64,000 nt of DNA from positions 5,964,744 to 6,028,743 of the forward strand of contig NC_016609.1 in assembly GCF_000246855.1 (NCBI RefSeq). Reading direction: 5' to 3'. Positions 36,782 to 44,871 of this stretch are shown in pieces (positions within the stretch are counted from its first letter, which is position 1; every line of letters starts with the position of its first letter). The notes below the pieces were generated by a model that was not told the origin of the DNA, searched no databases, and was given only the letters and a program-made list of their open reading frames with translations. The position numbers were made by a program, and so were the translations under genes. This stretch comes from Niastella koreensis GR20-10. GTDB taxonomy: Bacteria; Bacteroidota; Bacteroidia; Chitinophagales; Chitinophagaceae.

Positions 36782-37582
36782 CTATTTTATCTGGCTCATT
36801 ATCATTTTGTCAAATAGCTTATCGGATAACAGCTTTCTCATAAACAACATAGGTTTAGCCATTGTGCCACCAATATACCTTGTTTTTGGATGTTTCGCTT
36901 CGATTCCTTTTTTAATCAATCTGGCCACTACAATGGGGGCTGCCGCATTCTTCTCCATATTGGCGTACATTTTCTGAATGCCGGTTGCCAGGTTGCTGTA
37001 CACGGATTTTTTTGACACCCGTTGCATGTTTTCGGCACCGATCGCCATCATTTCAGACTGGGTCCCGCCCGGTTCTATTACAATCACATCGATCCCGAAT
37101 TGTCTTACTTCATTACGTAAACAATCGCTCATGCCTTCCAACGCAAACTTACTGGCATGGTACCAACTGCCCATCGGCAAACCCATCTTACCACCTACTG
37201 ATGAAATGTTGACGATCTTTCCATATCTGTTCTTTCGCATCTGAGGCAATACCAGTTGTATTAACCGGGCTACGCCAAACAGGTTTATTTCCATTTGATT
37301 TTTGGCTTCAGGTATCGGTACATCTTCCAGCGCGCCATAGGAACCCAATCCGGCGCTGTTAATTAAAATGTCTACACTACCGATCGATGCCACACAAGCT
37401 TCAATGCTTTCTTCTTTAGTAACGTCCAGGGAAATTGGTATAATACCAAAAGTATTTAATTCCTGTAGCCTGTTCAACCGGCGAGCCGCCCCATATACCT
37501 GGTAACCATTTTGAGCCAGGTAAATTGCGGTAGCTTTACCAATCCCTGAGGAAGCGCCGGTAACCAAAACTGTTTTTGCCAT
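36782..37582 (-). CDS. short-chain dehydrogenase/reductase
   Basis: A 266-residue SDR starting at the ATG at 37582; an in-frame ATG at 37648 would add an atypical N-terminus. The NAD(P)-binding motif GASSGIG is at residues 9-15, the NSAG motif follows the fourth strand, and the catalytic Tyr141-x-x-x-Lys145 (YHASK) with the serine in NISS completes the active site. GAARR after strand 2 suggests NADP preference. The substrate cannot be determined. It precedes a Crp/Fnr regulator gene by 7 bp. Confidence 0.88.
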   Translation of the reverse strand: MAKTVLVTGASSGIGKATAIYLAQNGYQVYGAARRLNRLQELNTFGIIPISLDVTKEESIEACVASIGSVDILINSAGLGSYGALEDVPIPEAKNQMEINLFGVARLIQLVLPQMRKNRYGKIVNISSVGGKMGLPMGSWYHASKFALEGMSDCLRNEVRQFGIDVIVIEPGGTQSEMMAIGAENMQRVSKKSVYSNLATGIQKMYANMEKNAAAPIVVARLIKKGIEAKHPKTRYIGGTMAKPMLFMRKLLSDKLFDKMIMSQIK

Positions 37583-37784
37583 TGTATTAATTTTTAGCAT
37601 TAACGATTGGAACAAAGATAGTTTTGGCTGCGGCGGATTATTTGTCATTTGGCAAATAACTGCTTTCTTTCTTAAAAAAGATTCATGGTAACAATGCCGG
37701 CTTCGGTTTCTTTATATACGCCCGGTAGTAGTCTTTTTTTAAAATAAAAGGATATTACAGATGTTTCAAAAAGCCTTTCACGCT

Positions 37785-38261
37785 TTATAGAGAGGTTGAT
37801 TGCTGCTCAACATAATGTGCCAACTTGGCAAGTGATTGTTCTGTTCCCGCCTCATTATCTTTGGGGTCAAGACCTGCAGGAATATTTCTAAAACTAATGG
37901 TTACTGTTGTCCATTCGCCGTTGGGCTCAATCATAACATCCATGATCATCTCCCCCGAAAATGCCGGATTGCCGGTTTCAAAAATTACTGCTTGAATAAT
38001 CCTTGTAAATGGTGTCAACTCAATAAACCTTGTAGTAAACTTATCTTCATTACCGGAAGTTTTACCGCTTTCATCATCTTCCTGGTTAAGATAGAACAAA
38101 GACATTTGGTAGCCACCACCAACCCGCAAATCAAAATGGTGGACTTTACCGGTCATATTGTTGGGGGCAAGCCAGATAGCCAAAGCTTCGGGGCTGGTAA
38201 ACGCCTGGTAAATTGTTTCTTTTGAAGCTTTTATTTTTTTTGAATTTTGTGTCGATCCCAT
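37785..38261 (-). CDS. SRPBCC (AHSA1-like) domain protein
   Basis: A 158-residue START-like/Hsp90 activator C-terminal-like protein. The order IKASKETIYQAFTSPEALAIWLAP, then FDLRVGGGYQMSLFY, then a helix ending in LAKLAHYVE matches the Bet v 1-like fold of this family, whose members bind hydrophobic ligands in a central cavity. No enzymatic residues are implied. It begins 12 bp before the GNAT gene's end and probably shares a transcript with it. Confidence 0.85.
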   Translation of the reverse strand: MGSTQNSKKIKASKETIYQAFTSPEALAIWLAPNNMTGKVHHFDLRVGGGYQMSLFYLNQEDDESGKTSGNEDKFTTRFIELTPFTRIIQAVIFETGNPAFSGEMIMDVMIEPNGEWTTVTISFRNIPAGLDPKDNEAGTEQSLAKLAHYVEQQSTSL

Positions 38262-38273
38262 TTATTTTCTTAT

Positions 38274-38699
38274 TTAATCAATCCTTTTTGTTAAAATATA
38301 ATAATTAAATCCGGGCGGGAAGTTCTTTTGAATGTACTCAATTTTGTAGCCATATTTTTCATAAAAGTGCGGTGCCTGGAACTCGTAACTTTTAATCAAT
38401 ATTGTACTACACCCTTTGCTTTTTGCTTCTGTCCCGGCTGCCTCCAATAATAGTTTGCCAACTCCATTATTCCTCATCGATTTGTCCACCCACAAATGGG
38501 TGACCTCACAGGCACCTGCCCACGTCCAACCAGCTACCCCTCCGACAATTACTCCTTTATCACTTCTAATAACCCTGGAAAAGAAAGCGCCATCAGATTT
38601 ATTTATTTCCAATGAATTATACTCATAGATTTTTTCCTCCAGAAACCCGATTGTTTCAACGGGGTCTTCACTAACTTCAATTTTAAACATATCGTTCAT
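38274..38699 (-). CDS. GNAT family N-acetyltransferase
   Basis: A 141-residue acetyltransferase starting at the ATG at 38699. The acetyl-CoA-binding motif A is VDKSMRNNGVGKLLLEAA (the Q/R-x-x-G-x-G/A loop as RNNGVGK), preceded by THLWV and followed by YEKYGYKI, the motif B region. The substrate is unknown. The upstream in-frame ATG at 38795 is unlikely, since the added segment is not family-like. Confidence 0.85.
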   Translation of the reverse strand: MNDMFKIEVSEDPVETIGFLEEKIYEYNSLEINKSDGAFFSRVIRSDKGVIVGGVAGWTWAGACEVTHLWVDKSMRNNGVGKLLLEAAGTEAKSKGCSTILIKSYEFQAPHFYEKYGYKIEYIQKNFPPGFNYYILTKRID

Positions 38700-38967
38700 A
38701 GCTGAAAAATAGCACTTAATTTTTATGATCCCAGCTTGAATACAGTTTAAAATGTGTCTCTGGCATAAGCATGAATACCGAACTCGATTAATCAAAAACG
38801 ACTTGAAGCATTTTACCTCAAGCCGATTCGACCGTTTTGTTTGGCATTCAAATCATTGTTTACATGTAAACAGTTAAATCGCCAATTTGCATGAATGCTA
38901 TTGTTTGTACAATCTATGAAGGCGAAAAGTTGTGCATTGAAATATCTACTCTGTATAAAAGAAGCAG

Positions 38968-39234
38968 ATGGATTTGCCAGCCGAAATGAAGGTTCCCATT
39001 GAGAGCAGTGACGACCTTGCGGTCTCAGTAAAAAATTTACATCCTTTACTATTTAAAGACGGGGACAGCTATTGCTGCGAGCTTGGACCAAACCCGGCTG
39101 AAGGTGTTTTCGGCTGTGGTAAAACAGTCAGGGATGCCTTGGTGGACTGGGACATGAATTTACAGGAGCGCATTAAAAATGCAGACGAAAATGACGAAGC
39201 AGCAGCATTCGCCAGGCAGTATATGAATGGTTGA
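38968..39234 (+). CDS. small HicB-like hypothetical protein
   Basis: An 88-residue protein. Residues 28-70, HPLLFKDGDSYCCELGPNPAEGVFGCGKT followed by RDALVDWD, resemble the HicB-like partial RNase H fold, in which a beta hairpin is followed by a turn with GxGxT and a helix. There is no HicA partner next to it, so it is probably not an active toxin-antitoxin pair. It stands alone. Confidence 0.55.
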   Translation: MDLPAEMKVPIESSDDLAVSVKNLHPLLFKDGDSYCCELGPNPAEGVFGCGKTVRDALVDWDMNLQERIKNADENDEAAAFARQYMNG

Positions 39235-39331
39235 TAAATTTTTGAAACGCTGCAAATTTCAGAAACTTAAAAAACGATCTTTCATCCATCACCCATACTG
39301 TTCCAGTACTGGAAAAAAAGCCAGGTCACCA

Positions 39332-39805
39332 TTAAGATCTCGTAAGCTGACTGGAATGTTTAATTGAACTGAACGCTGGTCTCAGGCTTTCTGTAGACCT
39401 TTGTTTTAGCGGGCAATGACATAAAAATTGGAGTTCAATTGTACTAAAGAATTCACCTGCAATTTCCTTTTGACGGTAAAGGGTGATACCTCCACGAGTT
39501 AAATATTTCCTTAAAAAAGCAAGTATAAAAAGGACAGTTGGGTTTTCAAAATACTCTTCTATCCTCCAATAACTCCTATAAAAAAAAGCTCCGGTCAATA
39601 AGGAATTTGATAGTCCGTATGGACGAAAATAATATCGTTGTAGACAATCGTTCATTTCAAGAATAATTGCTGAAGCTGTAATATTTTTAGATACTTGCAT
39701 ACTTTGGTCGGCCGATAATGTCATACTTTTTCCCAGATAAGAAATCACATGTTGATTAAGCAAAACGGGGTTACTTGTGCTATCAAGCACACAATTGCGA
39801 TCCAT
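39332..39805 (-). CDS. hypothetical protein, doubtful
   Basis: A 157-codon ORF that I do not recognise. It has no signal peptide; the middle is aromatic-rich (RYYFRPYGL, FFYRSYWRIEEYFENP) and the C-terminus is serine-rich. Composition is not clearly protein-like and there is no supporting neighbour. It could be a degenerate gene or a chance frame. Confidence 0.35.
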   Translation of the reverse strand: MDRNCVLDSTSNPVLLNQHVISYLGKSMTLSADQSMQVSKNITASAIILEMNDCLQRYYFRPYGLSNSLLTGAFFYRSYWRIEEYFENPTVLFILAFLRKYLTRGGITLYRQKEIAGEFFSTIELQFLCHCPLKQRSTESLRPAFSSIKHSSQLTRS

Positions 39806-40456
39806 AAATCTAAATTTTGAATGAGGACAAATAAATAGAGAGCCTCCAGACGAAGAGAAAGCTATTTGTTTGCTTAATTAATTGAAGTAAAGATTAAATA
39901 AGGGGAAGCGGTCATGAATCTATAAAATCACTAAACCAAAAGATAACCTTATTATCTCACATTAAAAAATATATTTCTACAGTTAGATAAGTTTTGTTTA
40001 ATTACGACAACCATTTTGTATAACGTCCAACTGTAGGTTCAGCCACCGCGTATACCAATATCCGAAAATAATCTCGGCCCAATACTGACAAAGCAGATGT
40101 TTTTTAAAGGGAGCTAAAGTCGTATTAAGGAGTGGAAACGATCCGGTAATAACTCGGTTTTACGTTTGTTAACCACTGCAAATCCCCTTTCGGTTTATGA
40201 GTCTTAAAACTAACAAGTGTACGCTCATCCAGGGTGGCCAACAAGCTATAATATTTCTTTCATATAATGTAATTACACTTTATATAAATTAGCCGCATCA
40301 TCTATACTGTAATCAGGCTTTAATTAGTTCCGCGTATGAGCAGAAGAAATTTAGTTCGGTTTAAGAAGAGTTTTGTTCTCTAAGGCAAGACCATTGAAGT
40401 TGATTTCCACCCTGTGAATTTGGGTTGAAAAGCAGCTGTACGAGGTTTACATTCCG
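39806..40456. other. AT-rich intergenic region without a recognisable gene
   Basis: About 650 bp without a convincing coding region on either strand. It has several short AT-rich stretches that could be promoters for the small ORF and response regulator downstream, including TGTAATTACA near 40268-40277. No repeat, RNA gene or mobile-element end was recognised. Confidence 0.4.
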
Positions 40457-40621
40457 ATGGATGGAAAGCCCTATAGAATTCACATGCAAAAAAATGGTAG
40501 TGGCGCTTTCAAAATTGCGTTACCAGACCAGGTGCCAGGTACTATACAGGAGCTGGAAGCTTCTTTTGAGCAGGCAATAATAGAGTCCTGGAAAATACGG
40601 TGCCTTGGCACGCGTTTTTAA
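40457..40621 (+). CDS. possible small protein (54 aa)
   Basis: A short ORF beginning MDGKPYRIHMQKNGSGAF and continuing with KIALPDQVPGTIQELEASFE to a TAA at 40621. The pattern of a beta-hairpin start followed by an amphipathic helix looks protein-like, and the open frame extends about 14 codons upstream without a start codon (QLYEVYIP), so the N-terminus may be truncated. The family is not recognised. It lies 122 bp before the response regulator. Confidence 0.4.
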   Translation: MDGKPYRIHMQKNGSGAFKIALPDQVPGTIQELEASFEQAIIESWKIRCLGTRF

Positions 40622-40743
40622 GCTATAAAAAGCATTTCTCAATTTACCCTTGACATTAGATTTTATTTGTTACGGTGTGTTAAGCGCGATAGCTGAAAAT
40701 CTTGCGCCAGTATCTGTTTTTAACTCCTTTAACAAATTGATTG

Positions 40744-41163
40744 ATGAAAACTCCGAATCGAATATTGCTCATCGACGATGATGAAGACGATGGGTATATT
40801 TTTGACGCCGCTCTTAACGATGTTTCCGGCCGCCACGAACTCTTGTATTACCGCGATAGTGAACAGGCTATTTCCAGGCTATCGGACAAAGCTTTTCCTC
40901 CTCCCGACATGCTATTTATAGATTGGAATATGCCAAAAATAGATGGAAATCAATGCTTGCAGATTATCAGAAAAATTCCAGGATACGATAAGGTTCCTAT
41001 CATCATTTATAGTACATCAACCCACCAACAGTTGCAGACGGAAGCGCAAAAGCATGGTGCTTCTTATTTTCTGGCAAAACCACCAAGCATACAGGAACTC
41101 ACGGAAAAACTGGGCGTTCTATTGGATAGGGACTGGCAAAGCGCTTCCGATGTACAAGAGTAA
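40744..41163 (+). CDS. single-domain response regulator (CheY-like receiver)
   Basis: A 139-residue receiver domain alone, starting at the ATG at 40744 (a TTG one codon earlier is also possible). The acidic cluster IDDDEDD is at residues 10-16, the phosphoacceptor is Asp60 in FIDWNMPKIDG, and the lysine is in FLAKPPS. No output domain is present. It belongs to the Rcp1-like group of receivers that relay phosphate from hybrid kinases, but no kinase is adjacent. It closely resembles the second receiver at 41602. Confidence 0.9.
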   Translation: MKTPNRILLIDDDEDDGYIFDAALNDVSGRHELLYYRDSEQAISRLSDKAFPPPDMLFIDWNMPKIDGNQCLQIIRKIPGYDKVPIIIYSTSTHQQLQTEAQKHGASYFLAKPPSIQELTEKLGVLLDRDWQSASDVQE

Positions 41164-41601
41164 CCAGCCTCTTATGATCGATGATTCGGCTGAGCGGATT
41201 AACGCAAAAATAAAATCCCGGCCTCAGTAAGACCGGGAGCTACTAACAGAGAAATGAAGCCTATGAATCTGAATTCTCTGAAAACAAGACCAGTACTAAT
41301 CGCCAAAATATAAAAATTTTACATAGCAATTAAATGATATATATCAGAAACTGAAAAGAAGTGGTAGCAAACAAAAAATGGTAGTTGTTGGTCATTTGGC
41401 GGGTACAAAGAACTTGACCAATATCAATTAATATATATAACCTTTATTATTTAATTTAGTGCATAGGATAAGGTTTAATGGTTAATGGTATTTGATTAGT
41501 GCAGCCTCTCGCCCTTCCGGGTAAGAGGCTTTTTTGTTTAGCACGACTGGAAACCATTAGTGAGCGTTCAACCACACTCCATCCACCTTAAATACCCAGT
41601 A
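41164..41601. other. spacer between the two receiver genes
   Basis: About 440 bp between the two receivers with no coding region. A hairpin CCCGG-N11-CCGGG lies at 41217-41237, followed on the - strand side by an AT-rich tract; on the + strand it may help end the first receiver's transcript. An intrinsic terminator at 41504-41536 is described separately. Confidence 0.45.
41504..41536 (+). terminator. rho-independent terminator
   Basis: The stem GCCTCT...AGAGGC, with an inner GC-rich loop (CGCCCTTCCGGGTA), is followed directly by six T. It ends about 65 bp before the second receiver start and so would insulate it from transcription coming from upstream. Confidence 0.7.
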
Positions 41602-42012
41602 ATGATGCCGAGTCGGGTTATTCTAATTGACGATGACGAGGATGATGCATACCTGTTCAGACTTGCTCTTGAAAGTCTTTCGCAGCAGGTGGAGCTTATG
41701 CATATAAACGACAGTGAATTGGCGATCAAAACGCTTTCAGATCCGACCTTCAGGCCACCGGACTTTTTGTTTTTGGATTGGAATATGCCCAAATTGGATG
41801 GAGGACAATGCCTGGTCCTTATTCGTTCTTTACCCGGATACGCTACCGTTCCAATTGTCGTTTTAAGTACCGCCGAGGACGATGAAATTAAATCAGTAGC
41901 TCGTGAGCTTGGTGCAACTTATTTTATTTTGAAGCCGCCCAATATAGAAGAACTAACTGTAAAATTGGATGTACTTTTTAAATCGTACGAGACGAAATTA
42001 AACGCGCAATAA
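41602..42012 (+). CDS. single-domain response regulator, paralog of the preceding one
   Basis: A 136-residue receiver starting at one of two consecutive ATGs (41602 or 41605); an upstream GTG at 41560 would add an atypical leader. The acidic pocket IDDDEDD is at residues 9-15, the phosphoacceptor Asp59 lies in LFLDWNMPKLDGGQCL, and the lysine is in ILKPPN. It shares with the first receiver the DWNMPK(I/L)DG and (I/L)IRxxPGY segments, so the two arose by duplication. Partner kinases are not encoded nearby. Confidence 0.9.
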   Translation: MMPSRVILIDDDEDDAYLFRLALESLSQQVELMHINDSELAIKTLSDPTFRPPDFLFLDWNMPKLDGGQCLVLIRSLPGYATVPIVVLSTAEDDEIKSVARELGATYFILKPPNIEELTVKLDVLFKSYETKLNAQ

Positions 42013-42201
42013 TCCCACTAGATGCTTTTTTCGTTCGTTTGGAATTCAAATCTTTTTTTGGTTAGCCAGAGAGACCATTCACACTAACTTTTCAGGTCTC
42101 TTATGATCGGTGCCGTTTTGCAACATAGTTCCGGCAGTAAGGGAAACATTGCCGTTCTTGTTTTAGTATGGTTTTTCGTTTTTTTCTAATTGTTACAATC
42201 C

Positions 42202-43176
42202 TTACATCTTCATACCTGGTTTCTTTTTGCCTGTTTGATCCAAAGCTGCTTTCAACCCTTTTGCCAGTTCTTCAGCTTTACCAACACCCCAGTAATGTAA
42301 GAAGAAAATGCGCGGTTGTTCATGTACCATGTGATTATGTACGGCCACTATTTCAATACCATTTTCAACCAGGGCTTTGATAACAGGTGCCACTTCATTT
42401 TCTAACATAGTAAAATCACCGGCCACCGCTGCATGATCAGGCGTTCCCTGCCAGGCGGCCCAGGTATTAAAGCCCATAAAGCTGCTTACAGGTATGCCAT
42501 GTTCCAGCAATTGAACATCGGGTCTCCCAATAGTATACTTATATACGCCTTTGCTCAACTCACCTTTCTTCCCAATAATTGAATCGAGCGCAGCAATATT
42601 CAGCTTGTTTACAACACTGTCAGCTTTTTCTCCTTTTGGATCTTTGCCTCTTACTTCTTTCACCTTGTCGAATATTGCTTTCACACCATTCGACAGGGAG
42701 GTAACATCTCCCGATTTGTCTATATGCATATACATTACATTAGGGCGATTACGCACAAAATGATTATGTATCGCTGTAATGGCAAATCCCTGTTTTATCA
42801 CTTCCTGTTGCACCGGTTTTAAATCTGTTTCTATCAAAATAATATCTCCCATTACCATAGCACTGTCGCCACAAGGGGTAAAGGCAGTCCAGCTTCCCAG
42901 ACCCATTGCAGGTATTATTTTAAACCCGTCTACAACAATTTTGAGATCATTTTGAGGAACCGTAATCTTGTATTCTCCATTTTTCTCAACTCCTTTCATG
43001 CCGGTTATCTGTTCAATCCTGGTAATATCCAGTTTGCTTCCGGGAGGACAGGCAATTGCATTGTTTTTTGCTGGCACTGACGTATCAGCAGCTTTTATTT
43101 GTTCGTTGGAATTGCCAGACTGATTACAGGCGGCAAAAAGAACAGGTGCAAACAATAAAACAACAATAAGTTTCAT
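42202..43176 (-). CDS. DUF1259 domain lipoprotein
   Basis: A 324-residue lipoprotein: the signal peptide ends in the lipobox LFAAC (Cys16), followed by a low-complexity linker. The mature protein contains two repeats of about 130 residues of the DUF1259 (LppY/LpqO) type. The first has MGDIILIETDLKPV and ITAIHNHFVRNRP, the second has AGDFTMLENEV and IVAVHNHMVHEQP, so each repeat carries an HNH-like His-Asn-His segment. The family's role is unknown. It is the last gene of the same-strand efflux cluster, 67 bp after the LMW-phosphatase-like gene, and may be co-expressed with it. Confidence 0.85.
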   Translation of the reverse strand: MKLIVVLLFAPVLFAACNQSGNSNEQIKAADTSVPAKNNAIACPPGSKLDITRIEQITGMKGVEKNGEYKITVPQNDLKIVVDGFKIIPAMGLGSWTAFTPCGDSAMVMGDIILIETDLKPVQQEVIKQGFAITAIHNHFVRNRPNVMYMHIDKSGDVTSLSNGVKAIFDKVKEVRGKDPKGEKADSVVNKLNIAALDSIIGKKGELSKGVYKYTIGRPDVQLLEHGIPVSSFMGFNTWAAWQGTPDHAAVAGDFTMLENEVAPVIKALVENGIEIVAVHNHMVHEQPRIFFLHYWGVGKAEELAKGLKAALDQTGKKKPGMKM

Positions 43177-43243
43177 GACGCTGATATTTAATATTGATCG
43201 AAAGTATTGATGCTATAATTATGCCCGCTATAAAAAGAACTTT

Positions 43244-43732
43244 TTAAGGTCGTTTTTTTAAGTTACCTATTAAAAGCCTTACACGAGGCAACACCGAATC
43301 CCGGAAACCTGAGTAATCACCATCAACCAATGGAATAGTACTCCAATCTTCAGAAGATACAGGCCGATGAAAGTCACCGGGTAGGGCACAAAAGGTAACT
43401 ACATAGGAGGCTTTGCCCAACTCTTCATTTGAGATTTTCTGCGGCACCGGCGTTATCTCTGAAAAACCATCCTGTTTCAATCCACTTAATACGATGGGGT
43501 TTACTTCCTTATTTGGAACTGTTCCTCTCGCAATAGCTCTTATATTTAACCCTTGCTCTTTGGCCATTTTGTTAAAAGCCGCTGCTGCAACAACGCTTCG
43601 AAAGGAGCCATGCTCACATATAAATAGAATGGTTTTGCTCGTTGTTGAATCCTGCGAAAATCCATTGCAAATAGCCAATAGGGTCATGCAGCATAGAAGA
43701 AGATATTTTTTCACATGGTTAAGTAATAACAT
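43244..43732 (-). CDS. secreted low-molecular-weight phosphatase / arsenate reductase-like protein
   Basis: A 162-residue protein whose core FICEHGSFRSVVAAAAF has the active-site P-loop C-x5-R (Cys39 to Arg45) of low-molecular-weight tyrosine phosphatases and thioredoxin-coupled arsenate reductases. Unusually it has an N-terminal hydrophobic signal segment (about residues 8-26, YLLLCCMTLLAICNGFSQ) and so should be exported; normal family members are cytoplasmic. The C-terminal part YVVTFCALPGDF supplies a second cysteine at a position comparable to the resolving cysteine of ArsC. Its place after the RND adaptor gene suggests a role in the same detoxification response. Substrate unknown. Confidence 0.8.
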   Translation of the reverse strand: MLLLNHVKKYLLLCCMTLLAICNGFSQDSTTSKTILFICEHGSFRSVVAAAAFNKMAKEQGLNIRAIARGTVPNKEVNPIVLSGLKQDGFSEITPVPQKISNEELGKASYVVTFCALPGDFHRPVSSEDWSTIPLVDGDYSGFRDSVLPRVRLLIGNLKKRP

Positions 43733-43743
43733 AAACGATGATT

Positions 43744-44871
43744 TTACTTATTGTCAAATTTAGTAATCACGGTAGTTCCGGTTTTTAATTCTTCATTTCC
43801 TTTCAATACTATCGTATCTCCCGGTTTTAATTCTCCAAAAATCTCCTGCTTGTCACCCATATTGAAACCAGGTCTTACGTCGATCCATTGGGTGGTATTA
43901 CCAGTGACCTTTATTACAAATTTTTTCTCCAGTGTTGTAACGACCGCTGATGCAGGAACAACCAGTGATGGTTTTGATCGCAGGAAACGCAGTTTTACAT
44001 CGCTGTAGCTTCCGGCTTTTAATTCTCTCGTTATATTGGGAACTGCAAATTCCCATATCTCACTGCGGCTGTGATTGTCTATGTTACCCGAAGCACGTAC
44101 CAGGGTAGCTTTAAATTTTTTATCAGGCTGTGATCTGGTAGTTAATTCTCCGGCATTATTCAACAATACTGCCCCGGTATAAACCTCCGGTACCGGCACC
44201 TGTAGTCTAAGCAATTTATTATCCTGAACCTCAAACAAAGGCGGGTCGTTTGCATTTCCAACAAATGATCCTACGTTTACATTACGTTTGGTAACGATAC
44301 CATCATAAGGTGCTACAACTGCCAGATAACTCCCAACCTGTCTGTAAGATGAGGCTGCAAACATTGCAGCATTTTGTTCAGAACTATCTGCCATCATCTG
44401 ATTTTTGGCACGCTGTAATTCACTTGGGGCAACAACACCATCGGCTTTTGATGCTTCATTTATCCGGTCAAAATAGTCTTTGCTGGATTCGTATCGCGAT
44501 TTAGCTGCTTTTACTTTTTCATTCAATTCCTGTACCCTTATATTAATTTCTGGCGCGTCAATTAACGCCAGTAGTTGCCCCTTCTTTACCCGCGAACCTA
44601 TATCTACATATAGCTTCCGGATATAGCCCTGTACCTTGGCCCTTATATCTGCGTTTTCGTTGGGTAACAATTCACCTGGCAATGAAATTGTTTTTTGCGC
44701 AGAATCGGCTTTAAGCACAAATGCTTTGACTGTATCAGCCGTCTTTTTTACTTCTGTTTTATTTGAATTGAGCGGTTGCTGGCTTTCATTACATGCTGCC
44801 AGTGCTGCAAATAGTATGATACTGCCTGTAAAAATCCGCACACCTAATGTGTTTTTAAATTCACTTGTCAT
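43744..44871 (-). CDS. RND efflux periplasmic adaptor lipoprotein
   Basis: A 375-residue membrane fusion protein. I chose the ATG at 44871, which overlaps the pump gene by 11 bp; earlier in-frame ATGs at 44889 and 44901 exist. A lipobox (ALAAC) follows the hydrophobic segment. The chain has the lipoyl/hairpin part RKLYVDIGSRVKKGQLLALID, a long coiled-coil (EINIRVQELNEKVKAAKSR), the second lipoyl half AVVAPYDGIVTKRNVNVGSFVG and a beta-barrel and membrane-proximal end. It links the RND pump to the TolC-like channel. Confidence 0.92.
   Translation of the reverse strand: MTSEFKNTLGVRIFTGSIILFAALAACNESQQPLNSNKTEVKKTADTVKAFVLKADSAQKTISLPGELLPNENADIRAKVQGYIRKLYVDIGSRVKKGQLLALIDAPEINIRVQELNEKVKAAKSRYESSKDYFDRINEASKADGVVAPSELQRAKNQMMADSSEQNAAMFAASSYRQVGSYLAVVAPYDGIVTKRNVNVGSFVGNANDPPLFEVQDNKLLRLQVPVPEVYTGAVLLNNAGELTTRSQPDKKFKATLVRASGNIDNHSRSEIWEFAVPNITRELKAGSYSDVKLRFLRSKPSLVVPASAVVTTLEKKFVIKVTGNTTQWIDVRPGFNMGDKQEIFGELKPGDTIVLKGNEELKTGTTVITKFDNK

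Noticed and set aside
38968..39234. HicB-like small protein as half of a toxin-antitoxin system.
   Set aside because: No HicA-like ORF on either side.
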